From Apostichopus japonicus (Eukaryota > Echinodermata > Holothuroidea > Aspidochirotida > Stichopodidae), in contig NC_092561.1 of assembly GCF_037975245.1 (NCBI RefSeq), forward strand, positions 1,154,501 through 1,218,500: a DNA stretch of 64,000 nucleotides. Direction: 5' to 3'. The notes beneath the pieces were generated by a model, which saw only the letters and a program-made list of their open reading frames with translations, searched no databases and was not told the DNA's origin. The translations under genes were made by a program, and so were the position numbers. Below, one piece after another: positions 24,136 to 40,307 of the stretch (positions are counted from its first letter, which is position 1; every line of letters begins with the position of its first letter).

Positions 24136-26271
24136 CTGAGCATCCGCGCATCCGGTATGGCGGGCCATCAGTCTCAAATCAAGGGAGAGCGACTTATACC
24201 GATTTAAATCGACATATACCAGTTTCCTTCGACTTATACCAGTTTCATTCTACATATCATCGATTTAAATCGACATATACCAGTTTACTTCGACATATCA
24301 TCGATTTATTTTACATATCATCGATTTAAATCGACATATACCAGTTTCATTCTACATATCATCGATTTAAATCGACATATACCAGTTTCATTCTACATAT
24401 CATCGATTTATTTTACTTATCATCGATTTAAATCGATGATAAGTAAAATAAATCGATGATATGTCGAAGGAAACTGGTATATGTCGATTTAAATCGATGA
24501 TAAGTAAAATAAATCGATGATATGTCGAAGTAAACTGGTATATGTCGATTTAAATCGATGATATGTCGAAGTAAACTGGTATATGTCGATTTAAATCGAC
24601 ATATCATCGATTTATTCTACATATCATCGATTTATTTTACTTATCATCGATTTAAATCGATGATAAGTAAAATAAATCGATGATATGTCCATTTAAATCG
24701 ACATCTACCAGTTTAAATCGATGATATGTCGAATTAAATCGGTAGAAGTCAATTTCCGTGGACTTATACCAGTTTCTAGCGTCTCAAATTGACATATACC
24801 TATTTAAATCGACATATCATCGATTTAGCTCATTAACATATTCCAAATCCCGATTTCGGTGATGATTGACATGTGGAGATACATCACGTGTAGTCACCTG
24901 ACAAGGCGGACGAGTAATTTAATAGTTCCAAAATTACGAAGCTAGCAAGGGTGTTCATCATGGTTATATGTCAATGGTAATTATGAACAATTACTTGCAA
25001 AAAGATTTCGGTGTAACAATAAGGCTGAAATAACTGATATGTCAATGACGTGCAATTATCTCAATGCAAACTGGGCTTGTCTACTCGAACACGTGGCGCT
25101 ATAGTATAGGAATACACAGAGCCGTATATTCATACGGCTCTGGGAATACACATGCAACTGAATAGGCCCACAGTACGTACACAGATGCAATTACCTACTC
25201 CAGTTACACCATAAACAAAGATGATATTGTTCTGCAGTGAGGCCTACTGTAAGCTTACGTTTTTAATGTAGCTAAGTATATACCCATGGGGTTTAACAGT
25301 TACAGTATTCAAGCTCAAAACATGCATTCCACTGTACTCGTGTTTATTTTCAATTATTCGCCCGCCTTGTCAGGTGACTTCACGTGACGTATCTTCACAT
25401 GTCAATCATCACCGAAATCGGGATTTGGAATATGTTAATGAGCTAAATCGATGATATGTCGATTTAAATAGGTATATGTCGATTTGAGACGCTAGAAACT
25501 GGTATAAGTCCACGGAAATTGGCTTCTACCGATTTAATTCGACATATCATCGATTTAAACTGGTAGATGTCGATTTAAATGGACATATCATCGATTTATT
25601 TTACATATCATCGATTTAAATCGATGATAAGTAAAATAAATCGATGATATGTAGAATAAATCGATGATATGTCGATTTAAATTGACATATACCAGTTTCA
25701 TTCTACATATCATCGATTTAAATCGACATATACCAGTTTACTTCGACATATCTTCGATTTATTTTACTTATCATCGATTTAAATCGATGATAAGTAAAAT
25801 AAATCGATGATATGTAGAATAAATCGATGATATGTCGATTTAAATTGACATATACCAGTTTCATTCTACATATCATCGATTTAAATCGACATATACCAGT
25901 TTCCCTCGACATATCATCGATTTATTTTACTTATCATCGATTTAAATCGACATATACCAGTTTCCTTCGACATATCATCGATTTATTTTACTTATCATCG
26001 ATTTAAAGCGACATATACCAGTTTCCTTCGACATATCATCGATTTATTTTACATATCATCGATTTAAATCGATGATAAGTAAAATAAATCGATGATATGT
26101 AGAATGAAACTGGTATATGTCGATTTAAATCGATGATATGTAGAATGAAACTGGTATAAGTCGAAGGAAACTGGTATATGTCGAAGGAAACTGGTATATG
26201 TCGATTTAAATCGGTATCAGTCGATCTCCCATGATTTGAGACTGATGGCCCGCCATAATCCGGATGCTCAG
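24136..26271. repeat. Foldback: long inverted repeat built of palindromic words
   Basis: The arms (about 24136-24915 and 25355-26271) are inverted copies that begin CTGAGCATCCG and GGCGGGCCATCAGTCTCAAATC. Each arm is largely composed of reshuffled short words: ATCGATTTAAATCGAT (itself a perfect palindrome), GACATATACCAGTTT, ATCATCGATTTATTTTAC and their complements. The loop of about 440 bp is non-repetitive and contains a perfect 11-bp hairpin at 25117-25142 (stem CAGAGCCGTAT, loop ATTC). No protein is encoded, and several open stretches here are repeat artefacts. Confidence 0.9.
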
Positions 26272-26338
26272 ATAGTATCATCGAGTGGCCCTGTATTCTA
26301 TAATTACTCCGATAACCCGTGCAAACACTACTGTATAG

Positions 26339-28719
26339 GCCCGCAAAATCGTTCATTTAATTAGAAAATAGTAAACAATCAACCTAAAATTATCTTGACT
26401 TTATTCATCGAACTATTATATATTTGAAGACATTGTATTGACTCAAGAATACGAAATTACAATTAAAACTATTCAATCAACATGTACATTAAGACTGTAT
26501 TTCTATTCCCCAATCTTGTCTTAACTACAATTCAGTCTATCCAGCGAACTGTCACATTTCAAGACGGTGTACCTACAGTATCCTTTCACGGGAATCAAGA
26601 AAGTTTCACCGATACATTCCTGTGTAATATCCATTTCTAAACTGTACCTTTCCACCTTAGGTTTCAATCCTTTCCGCCATTGCAGAAAGGATTGAAACCT
26701 AGGCCTATGGCATAAAGGTATCTAGGCTACCTAGGCTATGGCGGAATGGCACTGAAACCTTGTTATAGGCCAAGGCTCGGTATCAATGATTTTCTTTGTT
26801 GGTAATGGCAAGAATATTTCTTCCTGAATGAATGAGATTGGTAACAAATGACATTGTCGGTTAGGATTATTCAATTCACTTGCATTCCTGTACCTATCCT
26901 GCAACGGTAGGCTTCCATGCAAATTTCAATACTGACCAAGGTATCGTAAATCTAGCCTAATGTTATCTTTAACTGTGTACTACATGTTATAGCCTAAGGA
27001 CGCTTTTCCGTCGTTAACGAACAATTGTCGAGAGAACCTTTATTTTATCCATTGAAGAAAGGATTAAAACCCCCGAATACGACACAATTTCCATTGCACA
27101 TTTCTTACTTTGACTTTCCGACCGCGGAATCACCCAAACAAATAATTTTTAGGTCATTCTCGGTTGACTTGTCCTCTATAGTCGGAATTTTCGCACTACC
27201 GTCCATGGTTCGCAGAAAATATGCAGTAAGTGAAATGGATTATGGGAAAATCGGGTTCACTTACAGGTAGCATACTCCATATAAATGCCCCATTGACTTG
27301 CACAATAAACAATAAAAGTAATGCGTCTCTAAGTCCCTATAACAGAAGTTCTCACTAGCTAAAACGTTACCAATCATTGGATAGCTGACACCTTGGCCAT
27401 CCATGGCACTTTTAATTTTCGATGTCACGACCATGTAGATCTTTTGGAGACCCCGAAGTTTTCATAACTTGCTGTTAAACGAGGCTCTTATTTATAATTA
27501 ATATACTGTTCGCAACTAAGCTCTTGGAAGTATTTTAAGTTTCTCCGTGAACCAAAAATGAAATAAAACGGTCAAAGGAAAGTGCAGACAAGCGAAAGAC
27601 AGCCAATTAAAGACAACCAAGTTAAGGATCCATTGTAAATGATAAACTTGAAATAGATCTAAGTTTCCGGGGAGCGCTCGAATTAACGATAGAATGGCAC
27701 TATGAAGATGTGCTTTTCAAATGAGATCCAGAAGATACCAACTTCAATCATATGTCTGTGGCATACTCACATGTTATATGTATATAAATTTATTTTCCTC
27801 ATCATAATAGCTAACTTAATTGTGGATGGGAAGGTCATTACAAAATGCGAAGTTTGAAAATGTAAGCGGAATAATGTTTTAAACATGTCAATTTCCTCTC
27901 TTAAATAACGTGTAATTTACTTGGTGAATGAAACAGGAAAATGTTAAAATCCTTTGGACAGATCAGATGCAGGTTGCATCATTGTTCACCTGTGGATTAA
28001 CAATCCACTAGGAGAAATCAACGTCCATTAATAGGCCTACTTTTGCAACTTGATATGTTTGAAACGTGACCCAAAGATATTAAAATGTATATTCTATAAT
28101 TTAAGCTAGTATTTCTTGTTGTTGACTTCGTGAAAGAAAGAAACAATGACGGCGTTTTGTGCTTCAATACAAGCCATTTTTATCAGATTTAATTGTCACC
28201 TTTAAGGCGCTTATTGCAGCGCACGGTTATAGTTGGAGAAGTTAAACTCAATGCAAGTTTTGGTCAAACTTTGTCAAACTTGGAAACATGTAATAGTGGA
28301 TGAAACTAACAATTCAACATGATATGTGAAATCAGGTCAGGCCAATGACGACATATAATTTTGTTGCCCCCGTCCAGTCGGTCAGTCCGGTATCGATCAT
28401 CGCATACATGGATCAGGCTCGTCCCGTCTGTACCCGCCGCCGTCAGTAGCTACCGTTAGTATAGCCGTCGTGTGTAGCTTCCAGCTATATCCGCTGTCAG
28501 TAGCCACAGCCAGTAGCCGGTGTCCCTCAGTGTGTGTGCTGGGGGGGGGGGGGGTCTCCTAGCCCAGGTTCACTCGGCACTGGGACAGAGCTGAAAACCT
28601 CTAGGTAGGGGCTTGACGTGACAAGTGAAAAAGGCAATAAAGACCTCACACATGGGTTTTAATTAAAGTGTGTCAAAATGGCGACAAATCAAGTTCAATG
28701 TTTATCACAACAACAATGA
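26339..28719. other. Intergenic, no gene recognised
   Basis: A short inverted repeat at about 26655-26705 (AGGTTTCAATCCTTTC and its complement) and a G run near 28538 are the only structures noticed. The 5' exons of RABL2 should lie at or beyond this region but were not recognised. Confidence 0.35.
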
Positions 28720-29340
28720 ATCTATATGTTTATCCCTACAACAACAGCAACACTTTTTTATATTATTTCACAGTAAACAACATGACTCTGCAAGGAAAGT
28801 AATAATAATGAATTACTGAATTTCTTATATATTTACAAAAGATAAACGTCACATATCCGTGTCTCCCATAACTTAGAATGCATACATACAGCAGGCCTAC
28901 ACTATATATGACTACAGTGGATATCAACCCCAATCTCATATATAGCTGGTCACCTTATCCCGAATTGACTGACCATACTGTAAGCTCCCAATGCCCAACA
29001 ACATAACTGATTCGTCAAGAAACTCGAACTATAATGATTTATCTTTAACTTCCTTGAATCGTTTCATAAACACAGATATACTTGAACATTGGTATCCAAT
29101 GTCCGTATCGGTACTTGTTACAGAACCCATACTAGTGATTTGCTCCTAATCATTATCACCATGCCAACCACTCTAGGTTTGTTCCATTACAAGACATGCT
29201 TGAAATAACGGCCAAGTTAGGATGTCAGCTATACGTGACATCAAAGTGTGATCCAAAGAGATTCCTCCCAAAATTGGCAAGCGAAAAGGCAGGAAAGACC
29301 TCAAACAATGTTTTAAGATAAATGGCGACAAAGCATGTTA
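28720..29340. repeat. Right arm of the diverged inverted duplication
   Basis: Reverse complement matches 5250-6065 throughout, including the edges (CTTTCCTTGCAG side and ATGCTTTGTCGCCATTT side). A second, shorter and more degraded copy of part of the same sequence (AAAGACCTCA...AAATGGCGACAAA) is present at about 28620-28690. Confidence 0.75.
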
Positions 29341-31149
29341 ATTTTGTTTATGGGGAGCCGATTTATACACTGTTAGGGCGCTTAATCTTTAATGGAGCGG
29401 CTAGCTTCCCAGGCAGAGCTACGTGCGGCAGATATCTATATAAATTGCCAAAACTTGCATTTCCCACATCCTACATTATCAGGTGCTCAAACCAAAATAT
29501 TTTCACACTCTCGGTCCGCGATTACTTACGTTTGGTGAATTTTGCAATGTTGTTAAGAACTTCCGTCCAAAAATGTAATAGATGTCTATCAGCATGTCCA
29601 ACTATTGTGCACACTCTCTACCTTTAGAAAGGCACAAGAGAAGCACATCATATTTAGTTTGGAAGGTTATTCTGTTTGTAACGAAGGTTTCGTCAACCAT
29701 TTTTGTATCCTTATTCGTACGTTACTCCTGCATTTCAAATGGCATAGTGTAGAAACTTATGTAATACTACATACTTGCACCATGGAGGTCTGTTTTTACC
29801 TCCATGCTTGCATCATGGGGTTGTTAAGAATTCGTGCTTGGAACCTTGTACTCGTAGGCCTACACGTAAACACACCAAGGCTGATGCAACATGTACTTGT
29901 GTTCATGCGATGCGTAGCTATGTGACATGTCATATCCAACAGCACCGTCCCCCGTGAAGGCGAATCCCATTGTGTCAAACCAAACACCGAACTGTGATAT
30001 TGATACATACAGTTTAGATTAGTTACATATATTTCACAAGTGAAGCAATTATTATTACCATGCTCCCCGTGTGACACTTAAAACATCATGTAGGCTAAAG
30101 TACTTCCAAAATGGTTTAAATTTTTAAAACAAATGAAAAAAAAACATCACACTAAACAACAACTTGAGTCAATGAGAACTTTACCCTTGTTAACTTAATT
30201 CGTTACTTGAGTAAAATAAACTAGCGAGGTTGTAATGTCTTAAATTTCAACAAGCAAATTGCTAAAGCATCACGCACCAACATACTTTAATGCTTTCAGT
30301 GTTATCGTCTGACATTGTGTTATGAAATAGACAACTGGAGTAGTTTACTATACCAAACTGCTGCTAGGACACCGTATCGTTTATAGTTTACGATGACCTC
30401 ATCAAGGCTTTGCCACGTATTAAAGCAGTTTTACGACTTTATTTGTTGTCGTTGTTGTTCTTGTTTGCTTAATGATGTATTCTACTTAACTTCACGAAGC
30501 TCATTAGTTTGGCTATGGCCAAATTTCCATTGTAAGAAACGCAGTAAAAGTCCGAAAATTTAAATAATTTCCAAAAAGGTGTTCGCCATGCTACTGTGGA
30601 AAGTGTATGAAAGGTAATAGGTTAAGATTTGAATGCAGTTCTTTAATTAATTTGATATAGAAGGAGAAAACTAAATCAACATAAATCAACTTGAGCATTT
30701 ATTCTTTTTAAGTTGAAATGCACACTACATTACACCATGAAACAGGTTATGTTTTAACATTAACAATTAGCGATATTAATGGGAAATGCAAAGAAGAGGG
30801 AATAACAACATTTTAAGCGAAAAATATTACCACATTGACCCATGGAAATATATAGTTTATCATTAATTTAATTTGCTTGAACTTCATCTTTCGTTCCTCA
30901 CACTGACCCTTCCGTTTGGTATTTCGATTCACTTTTAAGTTTAAGTTGTGGGGAAAAAATTGTGATGTAAGTTTTGAACTGTTTACTATAAAGTAGCTAT
31001 GACTATTACTATGATGTCTCTTTTTCCGATGTGTCTGAAATGTACAAGTTTCAATAATGACCCTTTGCACAGTATTGATAGGCTTGTAATTATCTGATAG
31101 AAGAATTGTTAAGATATGACGTAAGCGTAACATTGAAAATCCGTCCTAC
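29341..31149. other. Intergenic, no gene recognised
   Basis: Two ~100-codon open stretches on the + strand (29322-29627 and 29605-29925) and one on the - strand (30813-31133) lack domains, splice context or coding-like composition. They are not called. Confidence 0.35.
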
Positions 31150-33145
31150 GGATTTACTACTGTCATGATCGCTCGTGAACTCTTGTTCATGAAGACAGGA
31201 AACTATAATTTGGACGAATTCTGCTCTGACTGGGTAGCAACGTTGATCAACGCTACTCTTTCGGATAACTTTGCCACATAAATCGGATGGGACGACGTAT
31301 TAATGTGAAGGAGAGATGACTATTATTGCGATATAACCTGACGAGTGTATTGTCCACGTTGAATCATGATGACGCTGTCACTCATTGTATTGTTTATTCG
31401 TACCTCCGGTGTCATTGTACTGGAAATTAGTAAAAGGGCGGTAGTTGGAATCATCGTATGTAAAAGGGGTTATCAATAAGTATGTTACGCCCCTTTTTGA
31501 TATATGGTCTCGAAACTTGCAGAACCCAACTAGACCACTTAGGGATTCGTCAGTGTTTCCTTCTACAACAAAAGAAATCTGATAAGAAACAAAGTCTGTG
31601 ACAATAATATCTAATTTCCCGCCTTAAAAACTAGCGTGGTATTGCTACTGTGCTTCAGGATGATCGATGTTGATTCAGTACTGTTTGGGACGAATTCAAG
31701 TTGACTGGTGCCTGGTGTCCAATCAATAGCTAATTGGTACTTGAGGTCTGCGCCGTTTAGTGATTTCAACAATATAGGAGCAGGGTCAGTCGCATTGCAC
31801 TTCTCCAGTAGGTCAACCCGAATCCCCACATCCGATGTGATTACCAATGTTGAAAGTCTTCTGGAGTTGTAGTAAACATTTTCGTCAGGAACATTTTGTG
31901 AGGGAATTTGAAAGAAGCTCTTCATACTGCTAACTTCTACATTAATGTTGGAAATATTTTGATCAGTGAAACAGATCTGCCCCATCGCGTTCTGCGAAAT
32001 CTCTCGAATCTTGATTTCCATATTTGGTTCTTGGCAAGTACGAGTGAAGAAAGTATACACACCTGTGAAAAAGAAGACGACCAAGAAATGTACAGGGTTT
32101 TAGAAAGCAACAAATAAAATATGACAACCAATCAGCTAAATATTGGAAATAAAAGATCACTTGTTACCCAAGCTTCAAAACATTTGGTCAACGTTGATGA
32201 CCTTTAACCGATCGTTCAGCAGGTTATCCAATATTATCCTCATTCTCGGTCGAGATTTTCATTCGCACGAGCTGGTCTGGTTTAAATATTGACAAGTATA
32301 AGTATGATTCCCATCTAGGTATGTATATAAGGACTATAAGGTGTGTGTTCAGTTGTGCTGTGTTTATAAACTCAAAACTGTACATGCAACATCAAAATTA
32401 CGTAGAATAGCTGCAGAAAAGTTGAGATACATGGCCAATAAATATAACGACTATAGTGAGAGTAATGGTAAACTTAGCACACCTACAACCTAGTCAGTTG
32501 AAACCATCACAAACAGCACATCATTCCTGGACGTACAGAACATATACATTCTTCACAGCTCGATACGTTTCATTTTATTCGTTTCTTCTTCATTTTAACA
32601 AGAATGTGTCTCTAAGATGAGATTCCACAAACAGTATAAATTATACCCTAAACTATATACCTTTATTTGCTTCATCGTCCGTTAACGGGCACTTCATGTT
32701 GATGTCTGCAGTCGTTGAATCCTCAGTTGATGCAAATTGAAGGACATTCTGTGTAGTGGTGATGACGTCTGAGCGGGCAGAATCGAAAACTTCTCTGGTG
32801 GAACTAATGAAGGCCCCGTTAACATTGATCCCGTCCCCTGTGGGACCCATGATGGGGTCGTTTGAAGGATCAAACATCTTTAACAACTCTGTGTATGGTA
32901 CATGAGAGAAAATAAAGTACAGATACAAGTACAGTGTAAATGCATCAAGTTAAAGATGTAATTAACACGTCCTTCAGCGGTCTGGCTTTGCAGAACCGAC
33001 TTCAGTTGTGTATCAAAGGGTTCAATTAGGTTATTTGCAACTAGATGTTTAACTACAAAACGTATAATTACCGCCAATACAGGTCAAAAGTGGCTAGATT
33101 CCCACTCTTGTTTAGGCTGATGAACTTAATCAGTGCTTCCCTCGC

Positions 33146-33286
<141 letters not shown>

Positions 33287-33716
33287 TGTCACAGATATTT
33301 ATATGCATTATAAAAATGTTCGCAAGTGGCTGCTTCCTGAAACATTTCGACAGTTTTTATCAAAGAGCCCATGAGCTATGCAGACTATTATGGTGTTCAC
33401 GAAGTGGGAGCGGGGTGGAGAGAGGGATAAGAAAAACGAGGTGTTAACTGGATCTCTTACCTGTGATGGAGACATCTTCTTCGGAATCAAAACGCGCCAT
33501 ACTTCTTGAATCGTCTTGGGTGTTGCATACTACTTTGGTGATGATGGATGTTATGCTGGCCTGTGCGTCTGAGTCACTACGTTTACGCTCATAGCAAACT
33601 GGTCCAACAGCTGAAAAATAAACCAATGTCATATACCTTCGTTAGCTATCATTATACCTACTCCTCTAGCATCGAAAAATTAACGCCATGAAAACGTCAA
33701 ATAGGTCTATCGATTT

Positions 33717-34334
33717 ATCCATCCATCCATCCATCCATCCATCCATCCATCCATCCATCCATCCATCCATCCATCCATCCATCCATCCATCCATCCATCC
33801 ATCCATCCATCCATCCATCCATCCATCCATCCATCCATCCATCCATCCATCCATCCATCCATCCATCCATCCATCCATCCATCCATCCATCCATCCATCC
33901 ATCCATCCATCCATCCATCCATCCATCCATCCATCCATCCATCCATCCATCCATCCATCCATCCATCCATCCATCCATCCATCCATCCATCCATCCATCC
34001 ATCCATCCATCCATCCATCCATCCATCCATCCATCCATCCATCCATCCATCCATCCATCCATCCATCCATCCATCCATCCATCCATCCATCCATCCATCC
34101 ATCCATCCATCCATCCATCCATCCATCCATCCATCCATCCATCCATCCATCCATCCATCCATCCATCCATCCATCCATCCATCCATCCATCCATCCATCC
34201 ATCCATCCATCCATCCATCCATCCATCCATCCATCCATCCATCCATCCATCCATCCATCCATCCATCCATCCATCCATCCATCCATCCATCCATCCATCC
34301 ATCCATCCATCCATCCATCCATCCATCCATCCAT
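33717..34334. repeat. Giant (ATCC)n microsatellite
   Basis: About 154 perfect ATCC units without a single interruption over 618 bp, then degraded units to about 34373. It lies in intron 1 of the IgGFc-like copy C. Because four is not a multiple of three, every frame stays open on both strands (Ser-Ile-His-Pro or Met-Asp-Gly-Trp repeats). These are not genes. Confidence 0.97.
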
Positions 34335-35746
34335 CAATCCATCGATCCATCCAAGCATCATTCCATCCATCAATCACGTATGTCAAAACTCGATAGAATG
34401 ACGGCTGATTTACCAAACGAATATATCCAAGATTAAATAGTATTCTGACCGTTTTGGAATATCTTCGAAAATACACGTATTTTAACGTAGTTTGTATTGG
34501 CTCTCTAGTTAAACTATAACATATCAAATCAAACCCAAAACATTTGGAACACTAAATCAATAATAATGAATACAGATGGCAACCAAATTTGTCACTTTTG
34601 TGTTTCAGAAATGGCTATAGTTAATAAATTTAAAGTTACAAACGGTGAAGTATAGTTCTCAATTTTGAGACTGCAGCATACTTTCGAATATAACAATTAC
34701 ATTGAAGATTCAACTCTATATTGTTTTGTTAGAATGGAGATAAAAAGTGGAACTAAATGAAAGAAACTTTCCGTAAAATCGTTTCTCTCAAACTTCGTCG
34801 ACGCATTCTTACTTTTCGTAGCTTTATAGAACAATGATAAAAAAATCCACCTTAAACACTACAATATGATTTTACGAATATTTGCTAGTAGGGTTTTGAA
34901 TACATATAAATAATGTTTCAGCCGCTACTCTGTGGTGAGTAGCACATCTTTCAACATCAGAACCCAGAAGGTGGCCAAACGGTACAATATTGCAATGAAT
35001 CAACAACATTAAAGAAACAGCAACTTGAACATCATCAAATTTCGCTAAAGCATTGTTGGCTCAAGCATGGAATACGATGCTCCAGCCATCAAAACATGAG
35101 AACATCGGCTGGAAAGCTGTGATAAATAGTATATAGCTATTCAATTAGTTTTAAACTTACCAAGTACTTCAATGAAGCCACTGCATATGCAAAGTATATG
35201 TAGAATACCAACCATATCAAGAACCAGCTGGCGCATTTTGTCAAAGTGATACTGTTCAAAAATATAAAGTTTAAAATATGGAACTTTCGTTATACTTTGT
35301 ACCACCGTGGCAGTCCAATCCGTTATGATGTACCACAGACCGTGACAAATTATTAATATTGTAAGCAACATGATTTAAATCGGTCATTTCGAATGACGGA
35401 AAACAAAACTATCGTCTCCTGTCACATCACAATAACTATGAAAAACCTTTCATCGTAAGAAAGAAATGCTTTTAAGGCACGCAGATAGTAAATCGATACA
35501 GAGATATAGTTAAAATAATGTTTTGCAATCCATATCGCCGAATAGATACCATCAGATGGAAATCAATTCAGCACAATGGTCACTTCAATGGTTTCATTTC
35601 AATTCAGACTTTAATTAAAAACTTTTCCATCGCTGGGGAAATTATAGTTAGTTACCGTATATTATTTTGATGCATAACGTCAATATAAGGGCTTCGAAAC
35701 AAAAATGAAAATAAATTTCCATGTCCATCATAATATACGTACATAT

Positions 35747-35748
35747 AC

Positions 35749-35833
<85 letters not shown>

Positions 35834-36000
35834 AACATATATATATGTATATATATATGTATATATATATATATAATATATAAGTATATATATATGTATA
35901 TGTATACGTGTATATATATATATATATATTTATATATATACATATATATTTATATATATATATACACACATATATAAATATATATATAATATAATATAAG

Positions 36001-36042
<42 letters not shown>

Positions 36043-36165
36043 TATGTATATGTATATATATATACACACACATATATAAATATATGTATATATATATATA
36101 TATATACACGTATACATATACATATATATATATTTATATATACACTTATATTATATTATATAAAC
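35747..36165. repeat. Compound (AT)n / (AC)n-rich microsatellite
   Basis: Long AT-rich simple sequence with ACAC, GTAT and AATATA interruptions. It lies upstream of the copy C start codon on the minus strand. All open frames in it are Tyr-Ile artefacts. Confidence 0.95.

Positions 36166-40307
<4,142 letters not shown>

Larger units (their letters stand above)
22365..26330. mobile_element. Composite hAT-like non-autonomous element
   Basis: Left end TAGTGTTTACACGGGT and right end ACCCGTGCAAACACTA are inverted repeats with one mismatch. They are flanked by a perfect 8-bp direct repeat CTGTATAG at 22357-22364 and 26331-26338, as hAT insertions make. No transposase is encoded. The interior is a patchwork: CCGGGTACC-rich sequence, two tandem arrays, and a 2.1-kb foldback near the right end. 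Inverted ATTATAGAATACAGGGCC at about 23550 and 26290 suggests a second element nested inside the first, but I cannot fix its borders. Confidence 0.75.

Noticed and set aside
33666-34527. Open frames of 200-270 codons on both strands with Ser-Ile-His-Pro or Met-Asp-Gly-Trp repeats
   Set aside because: Produced by the (ATCC)n array, which has no stop in any frame; no flanking coding signal.
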